This document shows, one piece after another, positions 9,454 through 18,569 of a stretch of DNA of 64,000 nt. This DNA comes from Streptomyces sp. CGMCC 4.7035 (GTDB taxonomy: Bacteria > Actinomycetota > Actinomycetes > Streptomycetales > Streptomycetaceae): contig NZ_CP134053.1 of NCBI RefSeq assembly GCF_031583065.1, forward strand, positions 434,001 to 498,000, given 5' to 3'. The position numbers and the translations under genes are program-made. Each line of letters begins with the position of its first letter. The stretch's first letter is position 1. The notes under the pieces were generated by a model. That model searched no databases. It was not told where the DNA came from and saw nothing but the letters and a program-made list of their open reading frames with translations.

Positions 9454-9809
9454 ACCCGGCTCCGGGTGATGGTGACGGTCACGTCGTCGAAGGGGACCGT
9501 GATCGGCGCGTCCGGCTTGTGGACGCAGACCTCGACCTCCTGGACCGGGGCGTACTTGAGGCAGGAGAGGGCGATGCGTTCGGCCAGCGTCTCGATGAGG
9601 TCGACGGGCTCTCCCTCGACGAGGGCCACGACCTCCTCGGCCACGACGCCGTAGTGCACGGTCTTCGACAGGTCGTCGCCGGCCGCGGCTGGCCGGGTGT
9701 CCAGGCCCAGGACGAGGTCCACGATGAAGGTCTGGCCCTCCTCGCGTTCCTTGGCAAACACACCATGGTGCCCGCGGGCCTTCAGGCCGCGCAGCGCGAC
9801 ACGATCCAC
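9450..9809 (-). CDS. folB: Dihydroneopterin aldolase
   Basis: Converts 7,8-dihydroneopterin to 6-hydroxymethyl-dihydropterin plus glycolaldehyde. The 119-aa protein begins MDRVALRGLKARGHHGVF and contains the active-site glutamate region of DHNA enzymes (GHHGVFAKEREEGQTFIVD) and the KYAPVQEVEVCVHKPDAPI C-terminal strand. I chose GTG 9809 because an AGGAG site lies 8 nt upstream; the open frame reaches 9914 without homology. It forms an overlapping pair with folK. A 237-bp gap separates it from the NTF2-like gene, so it may have its own promoter. Confidence 0.94.
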   Translation of the reverse strand: MDRVALRGLKARGHHGVFAKEREEGQTFIVDLVLGLDTRPAAAGDDLSKTVHYGVVAEEVVALVEGEPVDLIETLAERIALSCLKYAPVQEVEVCVHKPDAPITVPFDDVTVTITRSRV

Positions 9810-10046
9810 GCGAATCACTCCTGCAATCGTCGGTAGCGGCAGGTACTCACCGAGTGCGGTCGGAACACCGGCCTCGAACGAATCTACCTGCGGGCACTGA
9901 CAGCGCTCGCCCATGGGGGCACGCGCCCGTGTGACGGTCGGGAGGGTTCATCGGGCGTTTCCCCTGGGGAACGCGGCGACTCACGGGTTGGTGGCCGCTC
10001 GTACCCCGGAGTAGGTGATTCCAACCACTATGAGCCGCCTACCCAC

Positions 10047-10550
10047 TCAGGAGGTGGACCCGTCGTCCTCTTCGTCGCTGGATTCGGTCAGGACCGGAGA
10101 GGCGTGGTGCGACCAGAGCTTCCAGCCGTCGGGAGTGCGGCGGAACAAATTCGTGGCGACCACCAGCTGACCGACGAGCGGGCCCAGCTCGTCCCCGTCG
10201 TCGGGGGCGGGGCCGCCGCTGAGGATGTTCTCGGTGCAGGTCACCAGGGCGGTGTCGCCGGTCACGGAGACATGTACGTCGGTGAGGATGAACTGGATGT
10301 AGTCGGTGTTCGCCATGATCAGCGCGTACGACCGGAGGACCTCGCCGCGGCCGGTCAGGACGGGCCAGCCGGGGTGCACGCAGGAGACCACCCCGGCGTC
10401 CGCCGGGTCGTGGTACTGCTCGTCGACGCCCAGGTCGGCGGGTGTCAGCCAGAGCGAGGACAGCTCTTCGAAGTCGCCCCGTTCCATGGCCTCGTAGAAG
10501 GCGGTGTTGGCCTGTTCGACCTGTTCGACATCGGTGTGGGCGGCGCTCAC
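10047..10550 (-). CDS. NTF2-like (SnoaL/DUF4440-type) protein in folate operon
   Basis: 167-aa protein with the cone-shaped NTF2-like fold pattern: NTAFYEAMERGDFEELSSLWL, a middle PGWPVLTGRGEVLRSYALI and a C-terminal DGWKLWSHHASP. Such proteins can be ketosteroid-isomerase-like enzymes or binding domains, and the sequence alone does not decide. It is embedded in the folate operon: its GTG (10550) overlaps the folP stop by 4 nt (GTGA). Conservation of that position in streptomycetes, which I recall, suggests a role near folate metabolism, but none is proven. The acidic tail SSDEEDDGSTS is likely disordered. Confidence 0.82.
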   Translation of the reverse strand: MSAAHTDVEQVEQANTAFYEAMERGDFEELSSLWLTPADLGVDEQYHDPADAGVVSCVHPGWPVLTGRGEVLRSYALIMANTDYIQFILTDVHVSVTGDTALVTCTENILSGGPAPDDGDELGPLVGQLVVATNLFRRTPDGWKLWSHHASPVLTESSDEEDDGSTS

Positions 10551-11455
10551 CGGGCTCCCTCGGCGGTTCCGGCGTCGCCCGGCGTGGGATTCGAGGCCCG
10601 CGCCCCTTCGATGGCGCGTGCGACGCGTACCGCGTCCGCGGTCGCGCGCACCTCGTGCACGCGCACCGCCCACGCGCCGGACTGTGCGGCGAGCGCGGAG
10701 ACCGCGGCCGTGGCGGCGTCGCGTTCACGCGCGGGGGGTGGTGCGCCCTTGGGACCGGCCAGTACGCGGCCCAGGAACCGTTTGCGGGAGGCGGCGACCA
10801 GCAGGGGGTGGCCCAGGCGGTGCAGGCGGTCGAGATGGGCGAGCAGCGCCAGGTCGTGCTCGGCCTCCTTGGAGAAGCCGAGACCGGGGTCGACGACGAT
10901 CCGCTCGGGGGCGATACCGCCCTCCAGAACGGCCTCCACGCGCGCGTGCAGCTCGTCGAGGACTTCGGTGACGACATCCTCGTACGCGCCCTTGACGTTG
11001 CCGCCCTCCAGGAAGCCGCGCCAGTGCATGACCACGAAGGGGGCCTCGGCGGCCGCGACCACCGGGATCATCGCGGGGTCGGCGAGGCCGCCACTGACGT
11101 CGTTGACGAGGGCGGCGCCGGCGACGAGGGCCTGTTCGGCGACGGCGGCGCGCATGGTGTCGACGGAGATCGTGACGCCCTCGGAGGCGAGGCCGCGCAC
11201 CACGGGGATGACGCGCCTGAGCTCCTCGGCCTCGTCGACGCGGGTGGCGCCCGGGCGGGTGGACTCGCCACCGACGTCCACGAGGTCGGCGCCCTCGGCG
11301 ACCAGGTCGAGGCCGTGCTTGACGGCCGCGGTGGTGTCGAACCAGCGGCCGCCGTCGGAGAAGGAGTCGGGGGTGACGTTGACGACGCCCATGACCGCGC
11401 AGCGGTCCCATACCGGAAGGCCTGCCACGTGGCCCCGCCCATTCTTCGTGCTCAT
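10547..11455 (-). CDS. folP: Dihydropteroate synthase
   Basis: Condenses 6-hydroxymethyl-dihydropterin pyrophosphate with p-aminobenzoate; it is the sulfonamide target. A TIM-barrel protein of 302 aa with the signatures VMGVVNVTPDSFSDGG (residues about 21-36), DVGGESTRPGA and the terminal VHEVRATADAVRVARAI. It is the first gene of the minus-strand folate operon. The start ATG is at 11455. It overlaps the NTF2-like gene downstream. Confidence 0.94.
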   Translation of the reverse strand: MSTKNGRGHVAGLPVWDRCAVMGVVNVTPDSFSDGGRWFDTTAAVKHGLDLVAEGADLVDVGGESTRPGATRVDEAEELRRVIPVVRGLASEGVTISVDTMRAAVAEQALVAGAALVNDVSGGLADPAMIPVVAAAEAPFVVMHWRGFLEGGNVKGAYEDVVTEVLDELHARVEAVLEGGIAPERIVVDPGLGFSKEAEHDLALLAHLDRLHRLGHPLLVAASRKRFLGRVLAGPKGAPPPARERDAATAAVSALAAQSGAWAVRVHEVRATADAVRVARAIEGARASNPTPGDAGTAEGAR

Positions 11456-11767
11456 ACGTTCAGCGTAGGCCCCCGGTGGCCCCGCGTTCCGTTCGCGGGG
11501 GCGGGTCGGGCGTCGGGGCGGGGAGGGCCGGGAGGGTGGCGAGCGGATCGGCGGGTTCGGTGCGCTGCCGCCGTGGCTGACCCGTGAGGGCTCGTCGCCG
11601 TCGCCCCCGCCGCCCTTAACCAGGGGCCCCGCCCCTTCGACCCATCCGGGAGGCTCTGCCTCCTGGATCCCCGCTCCTCAAACGCCGGAGGAGCTGAAAA
11701 CGCCGGAGGAGCTGATGGATTCAGCCCCTCCGGCGTTTTCAGCTCACGTTGTCCGGGCCCGGCGTCG
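11456..11767. other. Intergenic region between folP and DUF2156 gene
   Basis: 312 bp without a convincing gene. It holds the folP promoter region and the terminator hairpin of the upstream minus-strand gene. The motif CGCCGGAGGAGCTGA occurs twice in tandem (11683-11697 and 11701-11715). Confidence 0.6.
11697..11739 (-). terminator. Intrinsic terminator with U-tract
   Basis: AAAACGCCGGAGG-x-GCTGA pairs with TCAGC-x-CCTCCGGCGTTTT around a 5-nt loop: an 18-bp stem with one mismatch. T-runs flank both sides, so it can act on either strand. It lies 29 nt beyond the stop of the DUF2156 gene. Confidence 0.7.
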
Positions 11768-13666
11768 TCAGGCCCGGCTCGCGGCGCTGACTCCCCGCTC
11801 CGCCACCCTGTGCGCACACGGGGTCGAGGCCGGGGGCCTGCGGCGCAGGAGGCGCGGTAGTGCCAGGTTCACGAAGCCCTCCGCCTGCATGGCCGCGAGA
11901 CCGATGCGCGGGAGGTCGCGGGAGGACGCGTAGACCACGAAGCGCGGCTCCCAGCGCGGGCGGAACTTGGCGTTGAACTTGTACAGGGACTCGATCTGGA
12001 ACCAGCGGGAGAGGAAGACCAGCAGCCCTCGCCACGCCCGCAGCACCGGGCCCGCGCCGATCTTCTCGCCGCGTGCCAGCGCCGAGCGGAACATCGCGAA
12101 GTTCAGCGAGACCCGCTCGATGCCGAACTTCGGGGCGGCCTGGAGCGCGGCCACGATCAGCAGTTCGTTCATGCCCGGATCCGCCGAGCGGTCGCGGCGC
12201 ATCAGGTCGAGGGAGACGCCGTCCGTGCCCCACGGGACGAAGTGCAGGACCGCCTTCAGGTCGCCGTATGGGCCCGCCTCCGGGTCCGCCTTGTGGGCCG
12301 TCGCGATCAGGCAGTCGCCGTCGGACGGGTCGCCGATGCGGCCGAGCGCCATGGAGAAGCCGCGCTCGGTGTCCGTGCCGCGCCAGTCCTCGGCCGCGCG
12401 CCGTATGCGTTCCAGCTCGCCCTCACCGAGGTCACGGATGCGCCGGACCCGGGTTTCGTAGCCGGCGCGCTCGATGCGCTTCACCATCTGGCGCACGTTG
12501 CGCATCGCGCGCCCGGAGAGGGAGAAATCCGCGACGTCCACCACCGCCTCGTCACCCAGTTCGAGGGCGTCCAGGCCGGTCTCACGGGTCCACACCTCGC
12601 CGCCCGTCTCCGAGCAGCCCATGACCGCGGGGGTCCAGGAGTGGGCTTTGGCCTCGTCCATGAAGCGCTCGATGGCGCCGGGCCAGGCCTCCACGTCGCC
12701 GATCGGGTCGCCGCTGGCCAGCATCACGCCCGACACGACGCGATAGGTCACGGCCGCCTTGCCGCTGGGCGAGAAGACGACCGCCTTGTCGCGGCGGAGC
12801 GCGAAGTGGCCGAGGGAGTCGCGGGCGCCATGCTTCTCCAGCAGGGCGCGCAGCCGGGTCTCGTCCTCGTCGGTCAGCCGGGCGGCCGGGTGTTCGGGAC
12901 GGAAGGCGAGGTAGATCGTCGTGACCGCCGTCAGCAGACCGAGCGCACCGAGCGAGAAGCCCACCGTCCAGGAGGTGTTGCCGGTGTAGTCGACCGGGCC
13001 CTCGAAGCCGAACAGGCCGTACAGCACGTGCTCGATGCGGTCGGACAGGCTCGGGTCGCCGACCATGCGGTGCGGGTGGACGCTGACGATGACCAGGCCG
13101 AGGCCCAGCGAACCGGCGCCCATGAGGACGAAGTTGGCGAGCGCCCGCCAGCGGCTGCGCGGATCGGGCAGCGCCTCGAACTCACTTCGGTGGCGCAGCA
13201 GCGGCAGCAGCAGCGCCACCGCGATCAGGACGCCGACGACCGAGTGCCGGTAGACGTACTCCGCCACGGCGCCTGCCGGGAGGAGTGCCACGGCCGCGCG
13301 CCATGCCCGGCGTTTGCGCCGCCGCAGTCCATGCGCGAGGAGCAGCAGGAGGACGCCGGCGCTCAGCGACAGGGCCGCCGCGAACGGACCGAACGAGCCC
13401 GGCAGGACCTCGGCCATCTGGTGCATACGGCTGTGCCGGAAGCGCGGGAACACCCCCCCGGCGATGTCCAGGACTCCCACGAGCGTGCAGGCCCTGGCGA
13501 TCAGCGCGGGGACGGCCTCCGGACGCGGGCCGCGGAGTATGCGCGGAACCGCACGTGATCGCTCCGGAACCTCACCCGACATTTCCCCATCTATCCTGAC
13601 AGACATCGCATCCCGTAGTTCTGCGAGAGACCTTGAATCCGGGCCCGACCGGGCATCCGGCGACAT
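11768..13666 (-). CDS. Multi-TM DUF2156 protein (MprF / lysyl-PG synthase-like)
   Basis: About 632 aa. The N-terminal half has six or so hydrophobic segments; the C-terminal half (about 280-600) is the DUF2156 GNAT-type domain of phosphatidylglycerol lysyltransferases, with SPSGKAAVTYRVVSG, LASGDPIGD and SLDLMRRD as family landmarks. MprF enzymes transfer an amino acid from charged tRNA to phosphatidylglycerol and lower the negative surface charge; that this protein uses lysyl-tRNA is inference. I chose ATG 13666 because AGAGGG lies 6 nt upstream. A GTG at 13705 is in frame but its ribosome-binding site would overlap it. It is divergent from the esterase gene. Confidence 0.82.
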   Translation of the reverse strand: MSPDARSGPDSRSLAELRDAMSVRIDGEMSGEVPERSRAVPRILRGPRPEAVPALIARACTLVGVLDIAGGVFPRFRHSRMHQMAEVLPGSFGPFAAALSLSAGVLLLLLAHGLRRRKRRAWRAAVALLPAGAVAEYVYRHSVVGVLIAVALLLPLLRHRSEFEALPDPRSRWRALANFVLMGAGSLGLGLVIVSVHPHRMVGDPSLSDRIEHVLYGLFGFEGPVDYTGNTSWTVGFSLGALGLLTAVTTIYLAFRPEHPAARLTDEDETRLRALLEKHGARDSLGHFALRRDKAVVFSPSGKAAVTYRVVSGVMLASGDPIGDVEAWPGAIERFMDEAKAHSWTPAVMGCSETGGEVWTRETGLDALELGDEAVVDVADFSLSGRAMRNVRQMVKRIERAGYETRVRRIRDLGEGELERIRRAAEDWRGTDTERGFSMALGRIGDPSDGDCLIATAHKADPEAGPYGDLKAVLHFVPWGTDGVSLDLMRRDRSADPGMNELLIVAALQAAPKFGIERVSLNFAMFRSALARGEKIGAGPVLRAWRGLLVFLSRWFQIESLYKFNAKFRPRWEPRFVVYASSRDLPRIGLAAMQAEGFVNLALPRLLRRRPPASTPCAHRVAERGVSAASRA

Positions 13667-13810
13667 TGCGCCCTCTAGGACGGTGTCTCGGGGAGAGAGG
13701 TTCACTCCCCATCACAAAGCCGGTTCAAAGCCGAAGGAAAGTCCGGGACAAGCCCTCGCGAAGGCGCGGAGGAGTCCTGAGGGACGGAAGCGCAGGCAGG
13801 GAAAGGGCCC

Positions 13811-14938
13811 ATGGGTCTCACGAGCAACAAAGTGCTGGTGTTGGCGGTCATGTTCGCCGTGCTGCTGTTCGTCGGCACGGTCTGGTTCTGGCCACGGCTG
13901 GCGCGCCGGAACTGGCGGGCCATCAGCGGACGGGTCGGTCTGCTGTTCGCCACCCAGCTGGCGATCTTCGCGTCGATCGGGCTGGCCGCCAACCAGGCCT
14001 TCGGGTTCTATGCCAGCTGGGCGGATCTGTTCGGTCAGGAGAGCGAACAGGGCGTGGTCGTCGACCACAACGCCGACGGGGCGGGCGGCGGTCCCCTCCA
14101 GGTGGTGGACACCCAGCAGGTGAACGTGACGGGCGGTTCGCGGCCGCAGATCGGGGGCCAGATCCAGAAGGTCGACATCGTCGGCCGCAAGACGCGCATC
14201 GTCTCGCCCGCGTACGTGTATCTGCCGCCGGAGTACTTCCAGCCGCAGTACCGTACGCGGACGTTTCCCGCGGCCGTCGTCCTCACCGGCTACCCGGGTA
14301 CGGCCCAGGCGCTCATCAAGGGCCTGCACTTCCCGCAGACGGTGCACCGGCTGGCCAAGGACGGCAAGATGCAGCCGATGATCCTGGTGATGCTGCGGCC
14401 GACCGTGGCGCCGCCGCGCGACACGGAGTGCGTGGACATCCCGGGCGGGCCGCAGACCGAGACATTCTTCGCGAAAGACCTCCCCGACGCGGTCATGTCC
14501 CACTACAGGGTGGGAAAGAAGCCCGGCAGCTGGGGCATCATCGGCGACTCCACGGGCGGCTACTGCGCGCTGAAGCTGGCGATGCACCATCCGAAGTCGT
14601 ACGCCGCGGCGGCGGGCCTGTCGCCGTACTACAAGGCGCCGATCGACGCGACCACGGGCGACCTCTTCCACGGCAACAAGGGGCTGCGGAACCGCGCGGA
14701 CCTGTTCTGGTGCCTCAAGCACCTGCCGGCGCCCGACACCTCACTGCTCGTCACCAGCAGCAAGGCCGGCGAGAAGAACTACAAGTCCACCGTCAAGTTC
14801 ATAAACCAGGTTCAGGCGACGAATCGGACCCGGATCTCGTCGATCATCCTCGACAGTGGCGGCCACAACTTCAACACATGGCGGCGGGAGATCCCGGCAG
14901 CGCTGCAGTGGATGAGCGGGCGGCTCACTGACCGCTGA
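13811..14938 (+). CDS. Membrane-anchored alpha/beta-hydrolase, esterase D/antigen 85-like
   Basis: 375 aa with two N-terminal TM segments (about 6-27 and 42-63) and then an extracytoplasmic esterase domain. The nucleophile elbow G-D-S247-T-G-G is within IIGDSTGGYCALKLAMHHP, typical of the putative esterase/mycolyltransferase-like family; DSGGHNFNTW supplies the likely catalytic His. Substrate is unknown, and streptomycetes lack mycolic acids, so mycolyl transfer is unlikely. The ATG at 13811 has an AGGGAAAGGG stretch just upstream. Confidence 0.83.
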   Translation: MGLTSNKVLVLAVMFAVLLFVGTVWFWPRLARRNWRAISGRVGLLFATQLAIFASIGLAANQAFGFYASWADLFGQESEQGVVVDHNADGAGGGPLQVVDTQQVNVTGGSRPQIGGQIQKVDIVGRKTRIVSPAYVYLPPEYFQPQYRTRTFPAAVVLTGYPGTAQALIKGLHFPQTVHRLAKDGKMQPMILVMLRPTVAPPRDTECVDIPGGPQTETFFAKDLPDAVMSHYRVGKKPGSWGIIGDSTGGYCALKLAMHHPKSYAAAAGLSPYYKAPIDATTGDLFHGNKGLRNRADLFWCLKHLPAPDTSLLVTSSKAGEKNYKSTVKFINQVQATNRTRISSIILDSGGHNFNTWRREIPAALQWMSGRLTDR

Positions 14939-15352
14939 GCGGGCGAATGCGCGGCATCGCCGCCGCCCCGAATTCCGCATTCCGTGCAATCTGAAGGTGG
15001 TCGGCTCCACCACGGGGGCGGCGTCCTTCGGTGTTGCGGTCCCGCGGGGACTTCGGCCTTGTCCTTCAGCGGGACCGGAATTCACGCGGGCGCCCTCCAG
15101 CCTGGAAATGATCTTGTAAGCCGTGGAGGTGATCGGTATCGAAGGCCGCCGAGGGGGACCGTAAGGGGTCGTCCGGGCCGACGATCTCGCTTTCGGGGGT
15201 CCATGACGTGTCTGCGCCGAAGGGAATGCGCCGGATTTGGGAGCGGCATGTTCCGTTTTCGGTGCCGGTGGGGCTGTGCGAAGGCTTCGGGGTAGCCGTG
15301 TTTTTACCGGGCGGGGCACCATCATTCGCCTACGCGCGGTAAGTTTCTGGCC
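14939..15352. other. Intergenic region, no gene recognised
   Basis: 414 bp whose codon bias is weak in all frames; a 103-codon open frame at 14984-15295 lacks a ribosome-binding site and homology. The right end holds the promoter of the coiled-coil gene. Confidence 0.5.
15340..15345 (+). promoter_or_regulatory. -10 hexamer TAAGTT, leaderless promoter
   Basis: TAAGTT, then 7 nt, then the ATG at 15353; no ribosome-binding site. Confidence 0.45.
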
Positions 15353-17056
15353 ATGCCACGTGGACGTCACCGTCATTCCCCGCCCTTGCACAGACTGTTG
15401 CCTCCTTCGGTGATCGCCGGCGTCTCGGTCGTATGCGCCGTGGGGCCCTGGCTGTTCACGGAGCCGCTGGTGCTCCGTGGGCTGGCCGCGGGTGCCGCCG
15501 TGACGACGGCCGTCGGCGCGTATGTCATGCGCCGCTGGGACGCGGCCGCGGGCAAACAGGTCGCCGACCTCACGCGCGCGCGGGCGAGCGACGAGTGGCG
15601 CCACGAGGAGCGGGTCGCCGAGCTGGAGACCGACCTGGAGGAGTCGCGCGAGCTGCGCACCAAGCTGGAGCAGAAGCTGCGGGCCAAGCGCGCGGAGCTG
15701 GCGAAGCTGCGCAACGAGCATGCGGCGCTGCTGCGGCGGTACGCCACGGCGGAGACCGAGCGCGCGAGCGCCCTGGAGGGCCGCCGCCAGCTCGCGATCG
15801 AGGCGTCGGCTCCGACACGGGCCCTGCCGGCGGCCCCGGTGACGACCGCCGCGCGGGAGGACTCCGCCGCGCGGGACGCCTTCACCGAGCGGAAGACACC
15901 GGACACCGCGGAGCACGCGGACACCGTGGAGCACGCGGACGCCGTGGAGAAGGCGGGCGCAGCGGAGAAGGCGGACGCCGTCAAGAACGCGGCTGCCGCT
16001 GCGGACGTGCGGGACGCCGAGGGTGTGGCTCCCTCGGCCGCGACCGAGCCGGAGCAGGACGCCGAGCCCGAGGCGTCGGCTCCCCGGGTGTTCTCCCCGG
16101 AGGGTTCCTCGCTCTTCCTGCGGGCCGACTCGGCGCTGGCGCGGCTCGCCAAGGAGGACGCCGACGCGGCGCAGGAGGACACCGGCCCGTCCCTGGAGGA
16201 GGGCGACGCGGAGGCGGAGGGCGACGCCGCGGAGGCGACCGCTGCCGTGGAGGAGAGCGACACGCCGGAGGCGACGGACGCTTCCCCGGAGACGACGGCC
16301 TCCGAAGAGGCATCGCCCTCCGAAGAGGCGACGGCGTCCGAAAAGGCGACGGCCTCCGAAGAGACGACGGACACCGTCGAAGCGGTGGCGGACACCGACC
16401 GGGAGGCGACGGACACCGACCGAGAGGCGACGGACACCGACCGAGAGGCGCCGGAAACCGTCGAAGACGCACCGGACACCGCCGCGTCGGCCGGCCCCGC
16501 GAAGGGCGACGCCCGCAAGGCCTCCGGGAGCTCCACGAACACCTCGCCCCCGAAGGGAGGCCCCGACGGCGGCGGCAAGAAGCAGCGCTCCGCCCGGCCC
16601 GAGGCCCCCGAGGCCGCCGCCAAGGAGGACGGTGCGGGCCAGGAGGCCGAGGCCGAGGGGAAGCCCGCGGCGGTCGCCGGGCAGGAGCACGCGGCCGCCC
16701 CGACCGCGCAGCAGCTCCAGCCGGCCGTCACCCAGCCGCCCCGCACCGCCGGGCACTTCGCCGTGCCGACCGCCGTGGCCGTCGTACCGGAGGCTCCGCG
16801 GCGGCGCCCCACCGTCGAGGGCGGATTCGACTTCTTCGGCACGCAGAAGTCCCTGGCGGCCCTGGAGTCCGTGCAGAACGAGGACCTCGCGGACGTCGTC
16901 GGCCAGGAGGCGCTCGCCGTGCACAAGGCGGAGTCCGAGTCCGCCTTCAAGGCCGCGGACCCGCAGGCGCGCGCCGTCGGCCAGGTCATCGACCTGACGG
17001 CCCATGACGAGACCGAACAGATCGACCTCCAGGGGCTGCGCACCGCGGCGTCCTGA
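15353..17056 (+). CDS. Membrane-anchored acidic coiled-coil protein
   Basis: 567 aa. A basic N-terminus is followed by two hydrophobic segments (about 19-35 and 39-58), then a charged heptad-rich coiled coil (about 66-145, VAELETDLEESRELRTKLEQ), then some 300 residues of low-complexity Ala/Glu/Asp/Thr sequence. The C-terminal 60 residues (VEGGFDFFGTQKSLAALE onward) look conserved and may be a docking peptide. The acidic region contains the repeat TDTDREA three times, encoded by a 21-bp tandem DNA repeat (about 16390-16452). It may be a scaffold or cell-envelope tether; no enzymatic motif is visible. It converges with the PH-domain genes. Confidence 0.78.
   Translation: MPRGRHRHSPPLHRLLPPSVIAGVSVVCAVGPWLFTEPLVLRGLAAGAAVTTAVGAYVMRRWDAAAGKQVADLTRARASDEWRHEERVAELETDLEESRELRTKLEQKLRAKRAELAKLRNEHAALLRRYATAETERASALEGRRQLAIEASAPTRALPAAPVTTAAREDSAARDAFTERKTPDTAEHADTVEHADAVEKAGAAEKADAVKNAAAAADVRDAEGVAPSAATEPEQDAEPEASAPRVFSPEGSSLFLRADSALARLAKEDADAAQEDTGPSLEEGDAEAEGDAAEATAAVEESDTPEATDASPETTASEEASPSEEATASEKATASEETTDTVEAVADTDREATDTDREATDTDREAPETVEDAPDTAASAGPAKGDARKASGSSTNTSPPKGGPDGGGKKQRSARPEAPEAAAKEDGAGQEAEAEGKPAAVAGQEHAAAPTAQQLQPAVTQPPRTAGHFAVPTAVAVVPEAPRRRPTVEGGFDFFGTQKSLAALESVQNEDLADVVGQEALAVHKAESESAFKAADPQARAVGQVIDLTAHDETEQIDLQGLRTAAS
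16390..16452 (+). repeat. 21-bp in-frame tandem repeat, 3 copies
   Basis: Unit GGACACCGACCGAGAGGCGA plus C, starting at 16390, 16411 and 16432, with only scattered substitutions. The length is a multiple of three, so copy-number changes would keep the frame. Confidence 0.8.
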
Positions 17057-17061
17057 GCCCG

Positions 17062-17142
17062 GTCGGCACGGACGTACGTGCCGACATGGACATACGTGAG
17101 GGGCGGCGGCACGCCGAGTGCCACCGCCCCTCACGTATGTCC
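17062..17142. terminator. Double hairpin, bidirectional terminator
   Basis: Hairpin one: 9-bp stem at 17062-17070/17077-17085. Hairpin two: 25-nt arms at 17088-17112 and 17118-17142 with a single mismatch and a 5-nt loop. They fill the gap between two convergent genes. Confidence 0.75.
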
Positions 17143-17165
17143 GGTGTCCGGTCGCTCGCGGGTCC

Positions 17166-18569
17166 CTACGACGCCATCCACCGGTCGGGTCCCGCGTCCC
17201 GCCGCCCCGTACGCGACCGGTCCGCCTGCGCGTACAGCAGCGCCGCCGCCTCCTCGGCGTCCCGCAGGCGAGCGGTCACCGTCTTGTTCGCGCCGGTGTC
17301 CACCTGTACGTCGGCGACCCGCCTGAACCGCTGCCACGGCCCCTGCGTCAGCCGTACGCTCTGCACCTTCGCGTGCGGAACGAGGGACAGGCTGCGGCGC
17401 AGCAGGCCGTGCCGGGCGGCGAAGACCGCGTCGGTGACGGCGAGTCCATAGCCGCGCCACCAGAAGGGGACGCACCAGCCCGCGCGGCGCGGGGGCCGGG
17501 ACAAGGACGCGGGCACGGTCGCCCCGGGCAGGACCCGCGCGATCACCGACTCGGCGACCGTGCGCGGCGCGACCGGCACCAGCACCGAGTTGGACGAGCC
17601 CGCCACGTCCAGCTCCACCCGCACCCACCCCCGTCGCCGCCACAGCAGCGGCTCCACGATCCGTACGGTCTGCACGCGCCCCGGAGGCACCGTCTCGTGC
17701 GCCCGGTCGAGCAGCCCGTGGTCGATGCGGAGCCCGTCCGGCGACTCGCCGACCGTCCAGTCGTACTCGTTGACGAACCGCCCGGCGCTGCTCGCGCCCG
17801 CCGCGCCGAGCAGCGGCAGCCCGGCGGCGAGCACTGTCCACAGGCTGTGGGTGGCGAACCACAGCACCGGCGGAACGACGAGCGCGGCGGCCAGGGAGCC
17901 CCAGGTCGCGCCGGTCAGCAGGAGGGAGACCACGAGCATGCCCGGCGGCACGTGCAGCAGCGGTCGTACGGGTGCCTCGCCGACCTCGTGCGCGGTCTCG
18001 GGGGCGAAACCGGCGGCCCGGGCCAGGAGTTCGGCGCGCAGCGCCCGCGCATCGTCCTCGCCGAGATAGGCGAGTTCGTCCTTCTTGTCCGTCCCGATGA
18101 CGTCGAGCTTCAGCTTGGCGACGCCGGCGACCCGGGCCAGCAGCGGCTGGGTGACGTCGACGGCCTGAAGCCGGTCGAGCCGGATGTGCGCGGTACGGCG
18201 GAACAGCAGGCCCGTACGGATGCGCAGTTCGGTGTCCGTCACCGCGAAGTGTGTGAACCACCAGGCCAGAAAGCCGTACACAGAGGCGGCCGCGACGAGG
18301 ACGGCGAGACCTGTGAGGAGGGTGGCCGTGGTCAGTCTCGTCAGTTGTTCCTGGGCCTGGCGGGGGTCGTGCGCCGCCCAGCCGACGATCACAGTGACGG
18401 GCGCCCAGGCACGCCGCAGCGGGGTCACGGGGTGCAGCCGCCGCTCGGCGACCTCCTGCCCCTCGGACGTGCCGGGCCCCTCGGGTATGCCGGGCCCCTC
18501 GGGTATGCCGGGCCCCTCGGATTTGTCGGGCCCCCCGGATATACCGGGTTGCGCCCCGGGCGTGTTCAC
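17166..18569 (-). CDS. PH-domain membrane protein, YdbT-like (three bPH_2 copies)
   Basis: 467 aa. The N-terminus (about 6-35) has a repeated [13 protein letters not shown] segment matching a short DNA repeat at about 18475-18535. Pairs of hydrophobic segments alternate with bacterial PH (bPH_2/DUF304) units, recognisable from [22 protein letters not shown] and from [20 protein letters not shown]. In Bacillus the related YdbS/YdbT pair affects resistance to a membrane-active bacteriocin; membrane-stress function here is inference. GTG 18569 overlaps the stop of the upstream small PH gene by 4 nt (GTGA). Confidence 0.82.
   Translation of the reverse strand: MNTPGAQPGISGGPDKSEGPGIPEGPGIPEGPGTSEGQEVAERRLHPVTPLRRAWAPVTVIVGWAAHDPRQAQEQLTRLTTATLLTGLAVLVAAASVYGFLAWWFTHFAVTDTELRIRTGLLFRRTAHIRLDRLQAVDVTQPLLARVAGVAKLKLDVIGTDKKDELAYLGEDDARALRAELLARAAGFAPETAHEVGEAPVRPLLHVPPGMLVVSLLLTGATWGSLAAALVVPPVLWFATHSLWTVLAAGLPLLGAAGASSAGRFVNEYDWTVGESPDGLRIDHGLLDRAHETVPPGRVQTVRIVEPLLWRRRGWVRVELDVAGSSNSVLVPVAPRTVAESVIARVLPGATVPASLSRPPRRAGWCVPFWWRGYGLAVTDAVFAARHGLLRRSLSLVPHAKVQSVRLTQGPWQRFRRVADVQVDTGANKTVTARLRDAEEAAALLYAQADRSRTGRRDAGPDRWMAS

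Noticed and set aside
14984..15295. Possible 103-aa gene in the esterase/coiled-coil gap
   Set aside because: No ribosome-binding site, weak codon bias and no recognisable motif.
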